Position numbers and translations under genes: made by a program. Below are positions 46,657 through 56,770 of a DNA stretch of 64,000 nt, one piece after another (the first letter of the stretch is position 1; the number at the start of each line of letters is the position of its first letter). The stretch comes from Alphaproteobacteria bacterium. Its GTDB lineage: Bacteria > Pseudomonadota > Alphaproteobacteria > JANQMY01. The notes below the pieces were generated by a model. That model was not told the origin of the DNA. It ran no database searches and worked only from the letters and a program-made list of their open reading frames with translations. The DNA lies in NCBI GenBank assembly GCA_028289425.1, contig JANQPL010000010.1:1-64000 (forward strand), read 5' to 3'.

Positions 46657-47277
46657 ATGAGTATGGATGTTTCGGCGGGCGAAACATCTTTGGATCACCG
46701 GGGGGTATCGCGGGGCGTTTTTGTGCAGGCATTGTTATGGTCTGCCTTCGTCCTGTTTGCTGTCACGCTGGCACTGGAATGGACGGTCATCTTCTTTCCG
46801 GTGTTCGATCTCCCTTCTCCGTATGCGGATGTTTTCGTCGCATTCCGTAGCTTTCGGCTGGCCGTACTGGATGCCCTCACCTTCGTGCTGCCGGAAAAGG
46901 CCATCGAATATGTGGGCGTGGTGTTTTCGCTTGGCGGCTTGTGCGTTGCTTTGATGATGATCGCAACCCGGCAATCAATGACTGCGAACGGTGAGATGGC
47001 GTCTGACACTGATTCAGGTTTCGGTGTCCTCACCCTGGTGCAAGTCTTGATCGGCATCGTGGTGGTGGTGGTGCTGTGGATGGTGTCAACCGAACTCACC
47101 AATGACGGTTTGGAAAGCGGCACCTGGACGCCGGCCGCCATTATTGCAGCCCTAACGGCCGGTCTCATGCTGGCGGCATGGTTTGCCGGTTTCGTGCGGA
47201 TCGGCCCCGTACGCGTCAACCCGCTGCGCTGGATCGTTGCTGCCCTGGCGGTTTCCCATGGTATGACCTGGCTTTGA
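46657..47277 (+). CDS. Hypothetical integral membrane protein
   Basis: 206 aa, four or more predicted TM segments; no family recognised. Confidence 0.6.
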   Translation: MSMDVSAGETSLDHRGVSRGVFVQALLWSAFVLFAVTLALEWTVIFFPVFDLPSPYADVFVAFRSFRLAVLDALTFVLPEKAIEYVGVVFSLGGLCVALMMIATRQSMTANGEMASDTDSGFGVLTLVQVLIGIVVVVVLWMVSTELTNDGLESGTWTPAAIIAALTAGLMLAAWFAGFVRIGPVRVNPLRWIVAALAVSHGMTWL

Positions 47278-47314
47278 GCGCGCCTTCGTTGGGCGCCGCA
47301 AAGGCTCTGGTTCA

Positions 47315-48157
47315 TTGGAAACGCTTGTTTTGCTCATGGTCCTGGGGACCGCGATCACCCATGCCTCGTGGAACGCTTTCGTTAAAGCCCGCGACGACCG
47401 GCTTGTGGCTATGGCGCTGGTGGTTGGCGGCGGCGGCGTTCTATCGGCACTCGTCCTGCCCTTCTGGCCGGTGCCGTCCGATCCCACCTTCTGGACCCTC
47501 ATGGCGGCAGCCGTCGCGGTCCATACGGTCTACAACTACTTTTTGGGCGTTGCTTACACCCATGGAGATTTGGGCCAAGTCTATCCCATTGCGCGGGGCG
47601 GCGGCCCGCTGCTGGTGACCATTGTGTCGGTCGCTTTTTTGGGCGTGACTTTCGAGGCGCCAATCTATGTGGGCTTGGCGCTGCTGATCGGATCGATCAT
47701 GGCGCTGGCGTTTTGGAGCGGCGCCGAGCACGGGGCGCGCCTCAAGCCGTTCATTTATGCGGTGATCACCGCCAGCTTGATTGCCGCCTATACGCTGGTC
47801 GATGCGGCGGGTGCCCGGCTCGACACCGGACCTCATGTGTTCGTGTTGTGGCTATGCTTTTTGGACGGTGTGGCGTTCATGCTCGTCTGCGGGCTTTTGC
47901 GTGGGCGAGCGGGACTGGAGGCAGTGGTGGCGGATTGGCGCTTGGGGCTCGCGGCCGGCGGCATCGCGGTTGGCGGCTATTGGATCGTCATATGGGCCTA
48001 TACCCAAGCGCCGGTTCCGTTGGTGGCGGCATTGCGCGAAACCAGCGTGATCTTCGCCGCGCTGATCGCCACACTGTTCCTCGGTGAACGGATGACCCGT
48101 GTCAAAGCCTATGCGGCGATAGGCGTCGCCGCCGGGATCATTCTGCTTAGGGTTTAA
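47315..48157 (+). CDS. EamA/DMT family transporter
   Basis: ITHASWNAFVKARDDRL...VYPIARGGGPLLVTIVSVAFLG...VPLVAALRETSVIFAALIATLFLGERM; TTG start. Confidence 0.9.
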   Translation: METLVLLMVLGTAITHASWNAFVKARDDRLVAMALVVGGGGVLSALVLPFWPVPSDPTFWTLMAAAVAVHTVYNYFLGVAYTHGDLGQVYPIARGGGPLLVTIVSVAFLGVTFEAPIYVGLALLIGSIMALAFWSGAEHGARLKPFIYAVITASLIAAYTLVDAAGARLDTGPHVFVLWLCFLDGVAFMLVCGLLRGRAGLEAVVADWRLGLAAGGIAVGGYWIVIWAYTQAPVPLVAALRETSVIFAALIATLFLGERMTRVKAYAAIGVAAGIILLRV

Positions 48158-49019
48158 AGAATGGGCGGTCGCCGCAAATGGTCACCCGCTCCATGGCGCG
48201 CCGTTGGGGAAAATAATCCGACGCCGCATAATGCTGACATGCGCGATTGTCCCAGAAGGCGATGGAGTTCTTCTCCCAACGGAAGCGGCATTGGTATTCC
48301 GGAATGCGCGCTTGGGCATAGAGATGGTCCAGCAGATCCCGGCTTTCAATCTCAGACAGTCCGACGATGCGCTCGACGAATGCCACGTTCACGTAAAGCC
48401 CACGCCTTCCCGTTTCCGGATGGGTGCGGACGACTGGGTGAATCTGCACCGGATTTTCTGCTGCCAGACGTTTTGCTTTTTCAGGATCGTTAGCCGCGAG
48501 CCGCTTGCCGAAGACCCGGATGAAGGAATGTTCCGCATCTAGGCCGCAGATAAAGTCTTTCATCTTGTCCGACAGGCCTTCATAGGCCGCGTACATGTCG
48601 CAGAACAGCGTATCGCCCCCCACCGCCGGCACCTCAACGGCGCGCAAGATAGAGCCGAGCGATGGTTCCGGCCGCCAGGTCACATCCGAGTGCCAGGTAT
48701 TCTCCCGGCCGCGGCTCATTTCGTCGTGAACGATATGAAGCACTTCCGGGTCGGGCTGATCGGCCGGTGTTGCAGGATGGATTTCCAAGTCACCGAAGCG
48801 GCGGGCAAACGCGATATGCTGATCGCGTGTGATGTCCTGGTCCCGGAAGAAGATGACCTTCCAGTCAAGCAACGCGGAGCGCAGGGCGTCGATCTCCCCA
48901 TCGCCGAGTTCTTGGCGAAGGTCGATGCCTTCAATAATCGCCCCGATTGTGGGCGTTAACGGATTGACGGAAAATGCGAGGTCGTATTGGGGATCGTGAC
49001 GTGAGGGCTGGACGGCCAT
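48147..49019 (-). CDS. TauD/TfdA family dioxygenase
   Basis: LLDWKVIFFRDQDITRDQHIAFARRFGDLEIHP, TWHSDVTWRPEPSLGSILRAVEVPAVGGDTLFCDMYAAYEGL, AFWDNRACQHYAASDY. Confidence 0.95.
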   Translation of the reverse strand: MAVQPSRHDPQYDLAFSVNPLTPTIGAIIEGIDLRQELGDGEIDALRSALLDWKVIFFRDQDITRDQHIAFARRFGDLEIHPATPADQPDPEVLHIVHDEMSRGRENTWHSDVTWRPEPSLGSILRAVEVPAVGGDTLFCDMYAAYEGLSDKMKDFICGLDAEHSFIRVFGKRLAANDPEKAKRLAAENPVQIHPVVRTHPETGRRGLYVNVAFVERIVGLSEIESRDLLDHLYAQARIPEYQCRFRWEKNSIAFWDNRACQHYAASDYFPQRRAMERVTICGDRPFFKP

Positions 49020-49166
49020 ACTCTTTCCTTCCGAATTTTTTGGCAATGATATCATGGGTTATGTTCAGCTTGCAGCCCTATCGGTGGAGGGGCTTGCGGC
49101 CCCCCCAAACGCCTGTAGGATGGCCCGCTAGGGAAGCGAAACAAAAATAGAATAAGGGGTGCCCGC

Positions 49167-50570
49167 GTGAGCGTTCCGGAGGCAGTCAAAGCGGGCCAAC
49201 CCGCCGAGCAGGAATTTTCAGAAAGTTACAAGTGGTTTGCCCTAGGGCTTCTGCTTGTCGTCTACATCTTCAACTTTATCGACCGGCAGATCCTGTCGGT
49301 CCTCCAAGAATCCATCAAGCATGATCTAGACCTAACGGACGGTCAGCTTGGCTTGATCAGCGGCGTCGCCTTTGCCCTGTTCTATGCAACGTTGGGTATT
49401 CCCATTGCCCGCTACGCGGATAAGGCGCGGCGCACATGGATTATTGCCGCGGCATTGGCCACGTGGAGCATGATGACCGCGCTGTGCGGCGCGGCGGTCA
49501 ACTTTGCCACATTGGCGCTGGCGCGGATTGGCGTGGGCATCGGCGAGGCGGGCTGCAGCCCGCCAGCCCATTCGTTGATTTCGGATTATTTCGGACCTGA
49601 ACAGCGGGCGACCGCTCTGTCGATTTACGCGCTGGGCATTCCGATCGGTGTCATGTTCGGCTATCTGGCCGGCGGCTGGATCAATGAGTTCTTTGGGTGG
49701 CGCATGGCCTTTGTCGCTGTGGGTGCGCCCGGTGTATTCTTGGCAATCCTGGTCTTCCTGTTTCTAAGGGAACCGCCGCGGGGAATGGCGGAAGCGCAAC
49801 GGATCGCCGCCGCCGCCGAAGCACCGCCCGTGCGGGACGTATTTGACACGCTGTGGCGCAGCAAGTCGTTTCGGCACCTGTCGATTGCCGCTGCTTTGCA
49901 CGCCTTCCTGGGCTACGGGCTTGGCCAATGGTTACCCTCTTTCTTCATTCGCTCCCATGGCATGTCGACCGGCGAATTGGGGACCTATCTTGGATTGATC
50001 GCAGGGTTTGCAGGAGGCCTTGGAACGTTTCTCGGGGGATACCTGTCGGACCGCTTCGGGCAAGAGGACAAGCGCTGGTACATGTGGATTCCGGCGATCG
50101 GCATGATCGTGCCCATGCCGCTAATGATCGCATCGTTCTTGGTCGACAGTCCGTACACGGCGCTGATGTTTTACATCATACCTTCGCTGATGGGCGCGTT
50201 TTATCTGGGTCCCACATTTGCTATGACTCAAGGTCTTGTCGGCATACGCATGCGTGCGGTGGCAGCCTCCATATTATTGTTCATTCTAAACTTGATCGGT
50301 CTTGGCCTGGGTCCTTATTTGATTGGAGAGTTGAGCGATCTCCTTAAGCCAGCCTACGAAAACGAGTCATTAAGATACGCACTCCTGTTTTCGACCGTTG
50401 CATATCTGTGGTCGTCGCTTCACTATTTGATTGCGGCACGGACAATCAACCAAGATCTGGCCCGCGTCGCCAAGGAGGCGGAAGCGGCAGCGCCCAAAGT
50501 TACGGAAAGCACGCCCCGACCCCCCGACCATTTGAAAGGTACGACCGATGAGAAAGACCCTACCAAATAG
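49167..50570 (+). CDS. MFS transporter (spinster-type)
   Basis: YIFNFIDRQILSVLQESIKHDLDLTDGQLGLISGVAFALFYATLGIPIARYADKARR; ARIGVGIGEAGCSPPAHSLISDYF. Confidence 0.94.
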   Translation: MSVPEAVKAGQPAEQEFSESYKWFALGLLLVVYIFNFIDRQILSVLQESIKHDLDLTDGQLGLISGVAFALFYATLGIPIARYADKARRTWIIAAALATWSMMTALCGAAVNFATLALARIGVGIGEAGCSPPAHSLISDYFGPEQRATALSIYALGIPIGVMFGYLAGGWINEFFGWRMAFVAVGAPGVFLAILVFLFLREPPRGMAEAQRIAAAAEAPPVRDVFDTLWRSKSFRHLSIAAALHAFLGYGLGQWLPSFFIRSHGMSTGELGTYLGLIAGFAGGLGTFLGGYLSDRFGQEDKRWYMWIPAIGMIVPMPLMIASFLVDSPYTALMFYIIPSLMGAFYLGPTFAMTQGLVGIRMRAVAASILLFILNLIGLGLGPYLIGELSDLLKPAYENESLRYALLFSTVAYLWSSLHYLIAARTINQDLARVAKEAEAAAPKVTESTPRPPDHLKGTTDEKDPTK

Positions 50571-51795
50571 CGGTGCCGACTGGGATCAGCTTAAAGCCCA
50601 AATGGAGGAGATTGGGTCGGGCGACATGGACTGGCGCAACGGGCGCACCGGCATGTATGTGTTCTATGCCGGTGATGACGTGCTCAAAGTCGCCAAAGAA
50701 GCCTATACCATGTTCATGTCGGAAAATGCGCTGGGGCCGATGGCATTCCCAAGCCTCAAACGCATGGAAGACGATGTGGTCAATATGGGCCTGTCGCTGC
50801 TTAATGCGCCGGAAGGTGCGACGGGCAATATGACGAGTGGCGGTTCCGAGAGCATCTTCCTGGCTGTCAAGTCGGCGCGGGATAGGGCCCGCAGCCGCGG
50901 CATCGACACGAACGACGCCGAGGTGATTGTCCCCCGCTCCGCCCACCTTGCTTTCGACCGGGCTTGCCATTACCTCAACCTCAAAATCGTTCGTATACCA
51001 ATCACAGATGAACAAGTGGCGGACGTGCGGGCGATGGAAAAAGCAATCAATGACCGCAGCATTATGATGGTCGGCTCCGCCCCGTGTTATCCCTTTGGTT
51101 TGATCGACCCCATCGCGGAATTGGCGGCAACGGCGAAAAAGCATGACCTGTGGTTCCACGTTGACGCCTGTGTGGGCGGCTACTTTGCGCCTTTCGCACG
51201 CATGAACGGCGTGGATCTGCCTCCCTTCGATCTGGGCGTCGACGGTGTGTGTTCGCTTTCCGCCGACCTCCACAAATATGGTTACGCGGCCAAGGGCGCG
51301 TCCACCGTGCTCTACCCTTCCGAAGAATTACACGCTCACCAGATCTTCGATTGTTCCGATTGGTCGGCGGGGCGGATGGTGACGCCCACGGCGGCGGGCA
51401 CACGCCCGGGCGGCGCCATCGCGGCGGCCTGGGCCGTGATGAACTATTTAGGTGTCGAGGGCTACCGCAAGAACGCACAGACGGTCGTGGAAACGCGGCA
51501 AAAGCTCCAAGACGCCGTTTCAGAGATCGACGGGCTTCATGTGCATGGCAGCCCACAGCTTGGCCTGATTGCCTTCGGCTCCGACGAACTGGATATTTTC
51601 TCCGTCTACGGAAAAATATTCGAAAAGCAGTGGTTCACCAGCATCACCACGGAGCCGCCCGGCATTCATCTGATGCTAACACCTGCCCACGCACCGGTGA
51701 TTGACGACTACATCGCCGTGCTCAAGCAAGCGGTAGAAGATGTGCGCGCAGGCGACAGCGATGCCAAACCAAAACAGGTTCGCTACGGCGGATAA
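50548..51795 (+). CDS. PLP-dependent decarboxylase family, sphingosine-1-phosphate lyase-like
   Basis: GNMTSGGSESIFLAVKSARDRARS, HVDACVGGYFAPF, SLSADLHKYGYAAKGASTVLYP (PLP Lys). Confidence 0.93.
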   Translation: MRKTLPNSGADWDQLKAQMEEIGSGDMDWRNGRTGMYVFYAGDDVLKVAKEAYTMFMSENALGPMAFPSLKRMEDDVVNMGLSLLNAPEGATGNMTSGGSESIFLAVKSARDRARSRGIDTNDAEVIVPRSAHLAFDRACHYLNLKIVRIPITDEQVADVRAMEKAINDRSIMMVGSAPCYPFGLIDPIAELAATAKKHDLWFHVDACVGGYFAPFARMNGVDLPPFDLGVDGVCSLSADLHKYGYAAKGASTVLYPSEELHAHQIFDCSDWSAGRMVTPTAAGTRPGGAIAAAWAVMNYLGVEGYRKNAQTVVETRQKLQDAVSEIDGLHVHGSPQLGLIAFGSDELDIFSVYGKIFEKQWFTSITTEPPGIHLMLTPAHAPVIDDYIAVLKQAVEDVRAGDSDAKPKQVRYGG

Positions 51796-51834
51796 AGGGG
51801 GACGCAGCCCCCTATTTGTCACATCAGTATGAAG

Positions 51835-52449
51835 TTACGCCGCCGCGCTGGGCCGTACCTTCACCCGCTCAAACCACGCCAGGATGTTCTTGTTTTCCTC
51901 GGCAAGCGGTTGCCCCATGCCGCTAAAGAACTCGACACAGCAAAACAAATGCACGTCCGCCAGCGTGAACTTGTCGCCCGCAATAAACTGTTTGCCTTCC
52001 ATGAGCCCGTCCAGCCATGTGAGTTTTTCCGCTGCAATCTGTTTCAAATCGTCCGCAGCTTGCGGGATGCAATGCACGCGGTCTTGAAAAAGCTGTAATC
52101 CCTCGGCAAAGCGAAAACCGTTTGCCATGGGCTCTGCAATATTGAGGTCGACGCGGCGCGTCCACATGCGTGTTTCGGCGCGTTCTTCAGGCGTATCGCC
52201 GATCAGAGAAGGCCCCTCGCCCACTTCGTCCAAATATTCGCAGATGGCCGTCACCTCAGCGATGATCGTGCCATTGTCCAATTCCAAGGCGGGAATCTGC
52301 CCCGATTTATTCACCTGTTCGGTATAGGGCGGCTTACGGTTTTCGCCCCCCATCAAATCCACTTCCTGCATGGGGATGTCGAGCCCCTTTTCCGCCGCAA
52401 ACATACGTACAACTTTGGGGTTCGGCCCCATTGAATTGTAGATTTTCAA
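51835..52449 (-). CDS. Glutathione S-transferase family protein
   Basis: LKIYNSMGPNPKVVRMFAAEKGLDIPMQEVDLMGGENRKPPYTEQVNKSGQIPALELDNGTIIAEVTAICEYLDE; TTG start likely at 52449. Confidence 0.93.
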   Translation of the reverse strand: MKIYNSMGPNPKVVRMFAAEKGLDIPMQEVDLMGGENRKPPYTEQVNKSGQIPALELDNGTIIAEVTAICEYLDEVGEGPSLIGDTPEERAETRMWTRRVDLNIAEPMANGFRFAEGLQLFQDRVHCIPQAADDLKQIAAEKLTWLDGLMEGKQFIAGDKFTLADVHLFCCVEFFSGMGQPLAEENKNILAWFERVKVRPSAAA

Positions 52450-52600
52450 GATTCTTGCTCCTCCGAAAGACCTTGACCGGGTCAGGCATAAACACTGGGC
52501 GGTGCTTAGCACCTTCAAGGATTGGTTAGAAGTACAAGATAAATTGAACTCGCGTCCCGTCCGGATTATATCCTTTCGGGAGAGGCGTTAACGCGGAGCT

Positions 52601-52924
52601 GTGATGCGTCGAACCTTGCTGGTTGCGTTGGGATGGATATTGGTGGTGCTGGGGGCGATCTTCACCCCGTTGCCGCCCCCCTTTGCCTTTGGCGGTGTGA
52701 TGCTGATTGTGGGGTTGTCGATCCTGACGGCCAATTCAAAGACCGTACGCCGCTGGGTCCAGTCGGCCCGATATCGCTACAAGACCTTCTCGGATCTTGT
52801 CGACCGAATTGACGGCTTTCTGCCCTCCATCGTGAGCGGTATCGGCAAACGCACTGCCCCGGAACCGGTCAGCCGGCTGCGGCGCCTAAAGCGGCAGCGC
52901 GGTTCAACGGAAAATGGTGCTTAG
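52601..52924 (+). CDS. Small integral membrane protein
   Basis: 107 aa; WILVVLGAIFTPLPPPFAFGGVMLIVGLSIL, PGPGW-like. Confidence 0.6.
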   Translation: MMRRTLLVALGWILVVLGAIFTPLPPPFAFGGVMLIVGLSILTANSKTVRRWVQSARYRYKTFSDLVDRIDGFLPSIVSGIGKRTAPEPVSRLRRLKRQRGSTENGA

Positions 52925-53000
52925 CGGGTGCAGCCTCCCTCTCGACGGCCCTGACAAGACCTGCTACCGACAAGACATCTAAACCGCAACGGAGTAATCG

Positions 53001-53906
53001 ATGGCCGTGAGCATTCCCTTCAATAAGGAAATCGATTTCGAGTATGGGCATTTGGAAGACGTCAGCCCGCTTATTCGGCGCATCGTCTGTAACAATCCCG
53101 GCCCCTTCACCTTCAATGGCAGCGGTACGTATGTGATCGGTCATGGAAACGTGGCCGTCATCGACCCTGGGCCCTTGGATGACAACCACGTCTCGGCGCT
53201 TCTGAAAAGTTTAGAAGGCGAAATCATCACGCACATTCTGATCACGCACACCCACAATGATCATTCGCCGGCGGCCAAGCCCCTCAAAGCAACCACGGGC
53301 GCCAAGACCTATGGCTATGGTCCCCACGGTGCGGGCAAGCGGCTCGAAGGCGTTGCCATTGAAGAAGGCGGCGACATGGATTTTGTGCCCGATGTGGAGG
53401 TCCGCCATGGCGACATCATCGAAGGCGATGGATGGACCATGGAATGCGTCTACACGCCCGGTCACACCTCAAACCACATATGTTTCGCCTTAAAGGAAGA
53501 GAACGCCCTGTTCTCCGGCGACCATGTGATGGGTTGGTCCACGTCGGTGATCGGACCGCCCGACGGCGATATGACCGCCTATATGAAAAGCCTCGAACTG
53601 CTGTTGACCCGTGACGACGAGATCTATTGGCCCACCCATGGATCCCCGATCAAAGATCCCAAGCCTTTCGTCCAGGCCTTCATCGACCACCGGTTGGATC
53701 GTGAAAACCAAATTGTCGAGGCCATCAAGGACGGACGCGTTCAGATCACGGACATGGTGGAAAAAATGTATGTGGGGGTAGACCGGCGGCTCTATCCGGC
53801 CGCGTCCATGTCGGTGCTCGCCCACATCATCCGCATGGTGGGGGATGGGCGCGTTCGATGTTCCGACCACACACCTGGACTGCGCAGTACCTACAGCCTG
53901 CCCTGA
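53001..53906 (+). CDS. MBL-fold metallohydrolase (LACTB2-like)
   Basis: ITHILITHTHNDHSPAAKPLKATTGAKTYGYGPH, YTPGHTSNHICFALKEENALFSGDHVMGWST, YWPTHGSPI. Confidence 0.95.
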   Translation: MAVSIPFNKEIDFEYGHLEDVSPLIRRIVCNNPGPFTFNGSGTYVIGHGNVAVIDPGPLDDNHVSALLKSLEGEIITHILITHTHNDHSPAAKPLKATTGAKTYGYGPHGAGKRLEGVAIEEGGDMDFVPDVEVRHGDIIEGDGWTMECVYTPGHTSNHICFALKEENALFSGDHVMGWSTSVIGPPDGDMTAYMKSLELLLTRDDEIYWPTHGSPIKDPKPFVQAFIDHRLDRENQIVEAIKDGRVQITDMVEKMYVGVDRRLYPAASMSVLAHIIRMVGDGRVRCSDHTPGLRSTYSLP

Positions 53907-53910
53907 GGAC

Positions 53911-55515
53911 CTATTCGATGGAGCCGTTTTCCGCGATCGCGCTTAGCACGTCCAAGCGGAATAGGTTTAGCAACGCCTGATAGATAAAGCCGCCGATAAG
54001 GGTTGCTCCGATTCCAAGGCCAATGGCCAGAGTGTTGATGCTCACATTGGTGGGGGATTCTTCAGCCGTCAGTTGAAGAAACGCATCAAACGCAAAGAAC
54101 GCAAAGACAAAAAGCGACAACGCAAATATGAGGAAGCCGAACACAGGCAAAGCGGCTTTCATCATGATGCGCCAAGCGGAAATGTCGCTATAGGCCTGGG
54201 ACTGGCCCACATAGAGGCTCGAGACGAAATAGTCGAACTCACCGCATTTGTACCAGACCATTGCGCCGAAACTGGCGATGATCAAGGCCATCTTGGCCAG
54301 CAAAATCAGCAGCATTCCAAGGGCGGAGCTTGATTGCACATCGAAAAATGGCTCTGCCACCACGAGGGTCGTGATCAATAATGTGCCGTAGACGATCCCC
54401 CAGGGCAGCAGCAGGGGCTGGGCATTGGCGTCGACCACCACCGAGGCCGGTCCAAAACTCACGTCTTTGAACAAATCACGCGCGCAAATGACCCGCGCCA
54501 ACGGATAGGCCAAGCCCGCCGTCAGCAGTACAAGTGACCAAACACCGAGCAATGGAAGCAGTCGCCGGGGGGACTGTCGCGACCGCTCGAACCGAATGCC
54601 GTGCCAAGCGGTGTGCACCAGATTGTAGCGCCGGCGCCATTGGCACCAGACCTGATAGGTGAGGAAAAGGCTCGCGAGGAAAAAGAGCTCCAATGCCCAG
54701 TTGATGGGCCGGAAGGGCACGAACAGTTGCGGCAATAGAACGAACAGAGTGGCCAAGACCAGGACGGTCAGCAGAACAGCACAAAATGCCAAGAGAGAAT
54801 CAATGGCGCGGCCCTGATAGTCCGGGTGCTCCTCTTGAAAACTGACGGTGCGCCACAGGAATTGTCGAACGGCGCGCTGCGCCCAGAACCGGTACAGACC
54901 GAAGGTGAGAATGGTGAGCAGTGTGTTGCGGAATACGAGCAAAAGGAGCGCCGGCCGATCCGCGTCGAATTCTAGATTTGGTTCCCCATCAGAAGATTGA
55001 ATCACCTGGTCGTCATATTCGTAGACGGCATCAGCGCTGGCATACCGATCCATGTCTTGGGTGTATTCTTCTTCATCATCGTCGGTATCGTCGTAGACAT
55101 CCGCGTCATCGTCGAACAGTTGAGGCTCGGTGGAACTGGGGCGCATGCCGAATGAGATGTTTGGTAGCCGGGTCCGGCGCCGCTCGGGCAATGGGCGCTC
55201 GCCGTTCGTATGGTCCACCTCGCGATCCGGCAAAGGCGCCCCTTGCTGCGCCCCGGCGTCAGCGTCGGCCGCGGACCCGTCCAGCACGGTTTCCAAATCC
55301 TTAACTCGAAGGGATAGGGCATCAGCCAGCGCGCGCTTGTCTATACGAGCGCCCGACGCTTCCAGCTCCTTAAAGGCCGCCGCAATACGCGCGACGTATC
55401 CACTTTTGTCTGCCCCACCGTCCACGACGCAACCTCTGTTCGAACGGCATTTACGCCAGCGAGGCCCTGATTTTAGCGCTTTTTCGACTGCCTCGCACGA
55501 AAGATAGTGTGACAC
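53911..55515 (-). CDS. DUF898 (YjgN) family membrane protein
   Basis: LLLVFRNTLLTILTFGLYRFWAQRAVRQFLWRTVSFQEEHPDYQGRAIDSLLAF; RYNLVHTAWHGIRFER. Start may be a downstream GTG (55425). Confidence 0.85.
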   Translation of the reverse strand: MSHYLSCEAVEKALKSGPRWRKCRSNRGCVVDGGADKSGYVARIAAAFKELEASGARIDKRALADALSLRVKDLETVLDGSAADADAGAQQGAPLPDREVDHTNGERPLPERRRTRLPNISFGMRPSSTEPQLFDDDADVYDDTDDDEEEYTQDMDRYASADAVYEYDDQVIQSSDGEPNLEFDADRPALLLLVFRNTLLTILTFGLYRFWAQRAVRQFLWRTVSFQEEHPDYQGRAIDSLLAFCAVLLTVLVLATLFVLLPQLFVPFRPINWALELFFLASLFLTYQVWCQWRRRYNLVHTAWHGIRFERSRQSPRRLLPLLGVWSLVLLTAGLAYPLARVICARDLFKDVSFGPASVVVDANAQPLLLPWGIVYGTLLITTLVVAEPFFDVQSSSALGMLLILLAKMALIIASFGAMVWYKCGEFDYFVSSLYVGQSQAYSDISAWRIMMKAALPVFGFLIFALSLFVFAFFAFDAFLQLTAEESPTNVSINTLAIGLGIGATLIGGFIYQALLNLFRLDVLSAIAENGSIE

Positions 55516-56161
55516 ATCCTGACATATTTTGGGGCAAAAAAGACCGAATCCGACACATTTCTGGAGAAAACGGCCGGCAGGGCAAAATTGACCGTACGAC
55601 GGATTTGTGACGCCGGCCCCGCCTGAGGCGGGCGAATTGTGACGGTTTCAATGCTGGCCTGGCGGAAGCCGCAGCAGCCCTAGGTTTTTTGGCCCGCCCT
55701 CTGTCACATGGACGTCAAAAACGACGATTTACCCTGTCACCAAACTGTGATGGACAAAGAACATCTGTATCAAGATTGTCATGTGAAATATGACAGCCGG
55801 ACGGCGATAGGAAGTACACGAAATGTTTATGATTTCTTAATGAACATAAACGGGGCGTGAACTCAAGTTGGTTAACCGGTACAAACCGCCGCAGGCTTTT
55901 AGGCGAACGCGGCCAATTTATCTTAACAAAGATTAACCATAGAACCTGTTAATGGCTAAGCCATTGATCGGCATGGGTATATTCCGCACACGCTGGAAGC
56001 TCGGGCAGCAAGCGCGTTCGGGCGCTTGACCGCCCCGCCGGCTACCACCTATCGTAGGGCGGTTGGACAGGGTTGGCAGCTAGGCAGCTTCCCGAAACAC
56101 CTTTTATTATCAGTACACTGTTGCCTCTTGGCGCCCAATTGGTCCTGCAGGGATTGGAAAA

Positions 56162-56770
56162 ATGAGCAGCGTACTGTCGCAGGAACAGATCGAAGAGATC
56201 AGGGTGCATTATGATGCGCCCGGCCGCGCCTATCATAATGGGCGCCATCTCGACAGTTTACTGGAACATTTCCAAGCCATCCGCCCGCTCCTTCTGTGTA
56301 CAGAAGCCGTGGAGGTTGCGATCTATTACCACGACATCGTGTACGATCCGCAGTCCCCGGACAATGAGTGGGAAAGCATGGCTCAGATGGTGGCCGACCT
56401 CGCCGGGACCATGGAAGCGGAAATCATCCGCGACGCCGCCGTTATGATCGAGGCAACGGTAAGTCATGAATTGCCGGAGGAGGCGGACCCCGCGGTGATC
56501 AGCGATTGCGCCTATTTTCTGGACATGGACCTGTCCATCTTGGGGGCGGCCAATGACGATTTCGATGCTTATGAAGCGGGCATCCGGCAGGAGTATGAAT
56601 TCGTGCCGGACCTGCAATATTGCTCCGCACGCGGTGAAATCCTGAACCGGTTTCTGAACCGGCAGCGCCTCTATTTCACCGACTATTTTTCCAGCCGTTA
56701 TGAAGCACGCGCGCGGCTGAACGTCATGCGCAGCTTAGCCTTGCTCGACAATTTAGCGCCGGCTCAGTAA
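56162..56770 (+). CDS. HD-superfamily predicted phosphohydrolase
   Basis: VHYDAPGRAYHNGRHLDSLLEHF...VEVAIYYHDIVYDPQSPDNEWESMAQM...FLDMDLSILGA. Confidence 0.92.
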   Translation: MSSVLSQEQIEEIRVHYDAPGRAYHNGRHLDSLLEHFQAIRPLLLCTEAVEVAIYYHDIVYDPQSPDNEWESMAQMVADLAGTMEAEIIRDAAVMIEATVSHELPEEADPAVISDCAYFLDMDLSILGAANDDFDAYEAGIRQEYEFVPDLQYCSARGEILNRFLNRQRLYFTDYFSSRYEARARLNVMRSLALLDNLAPAQ

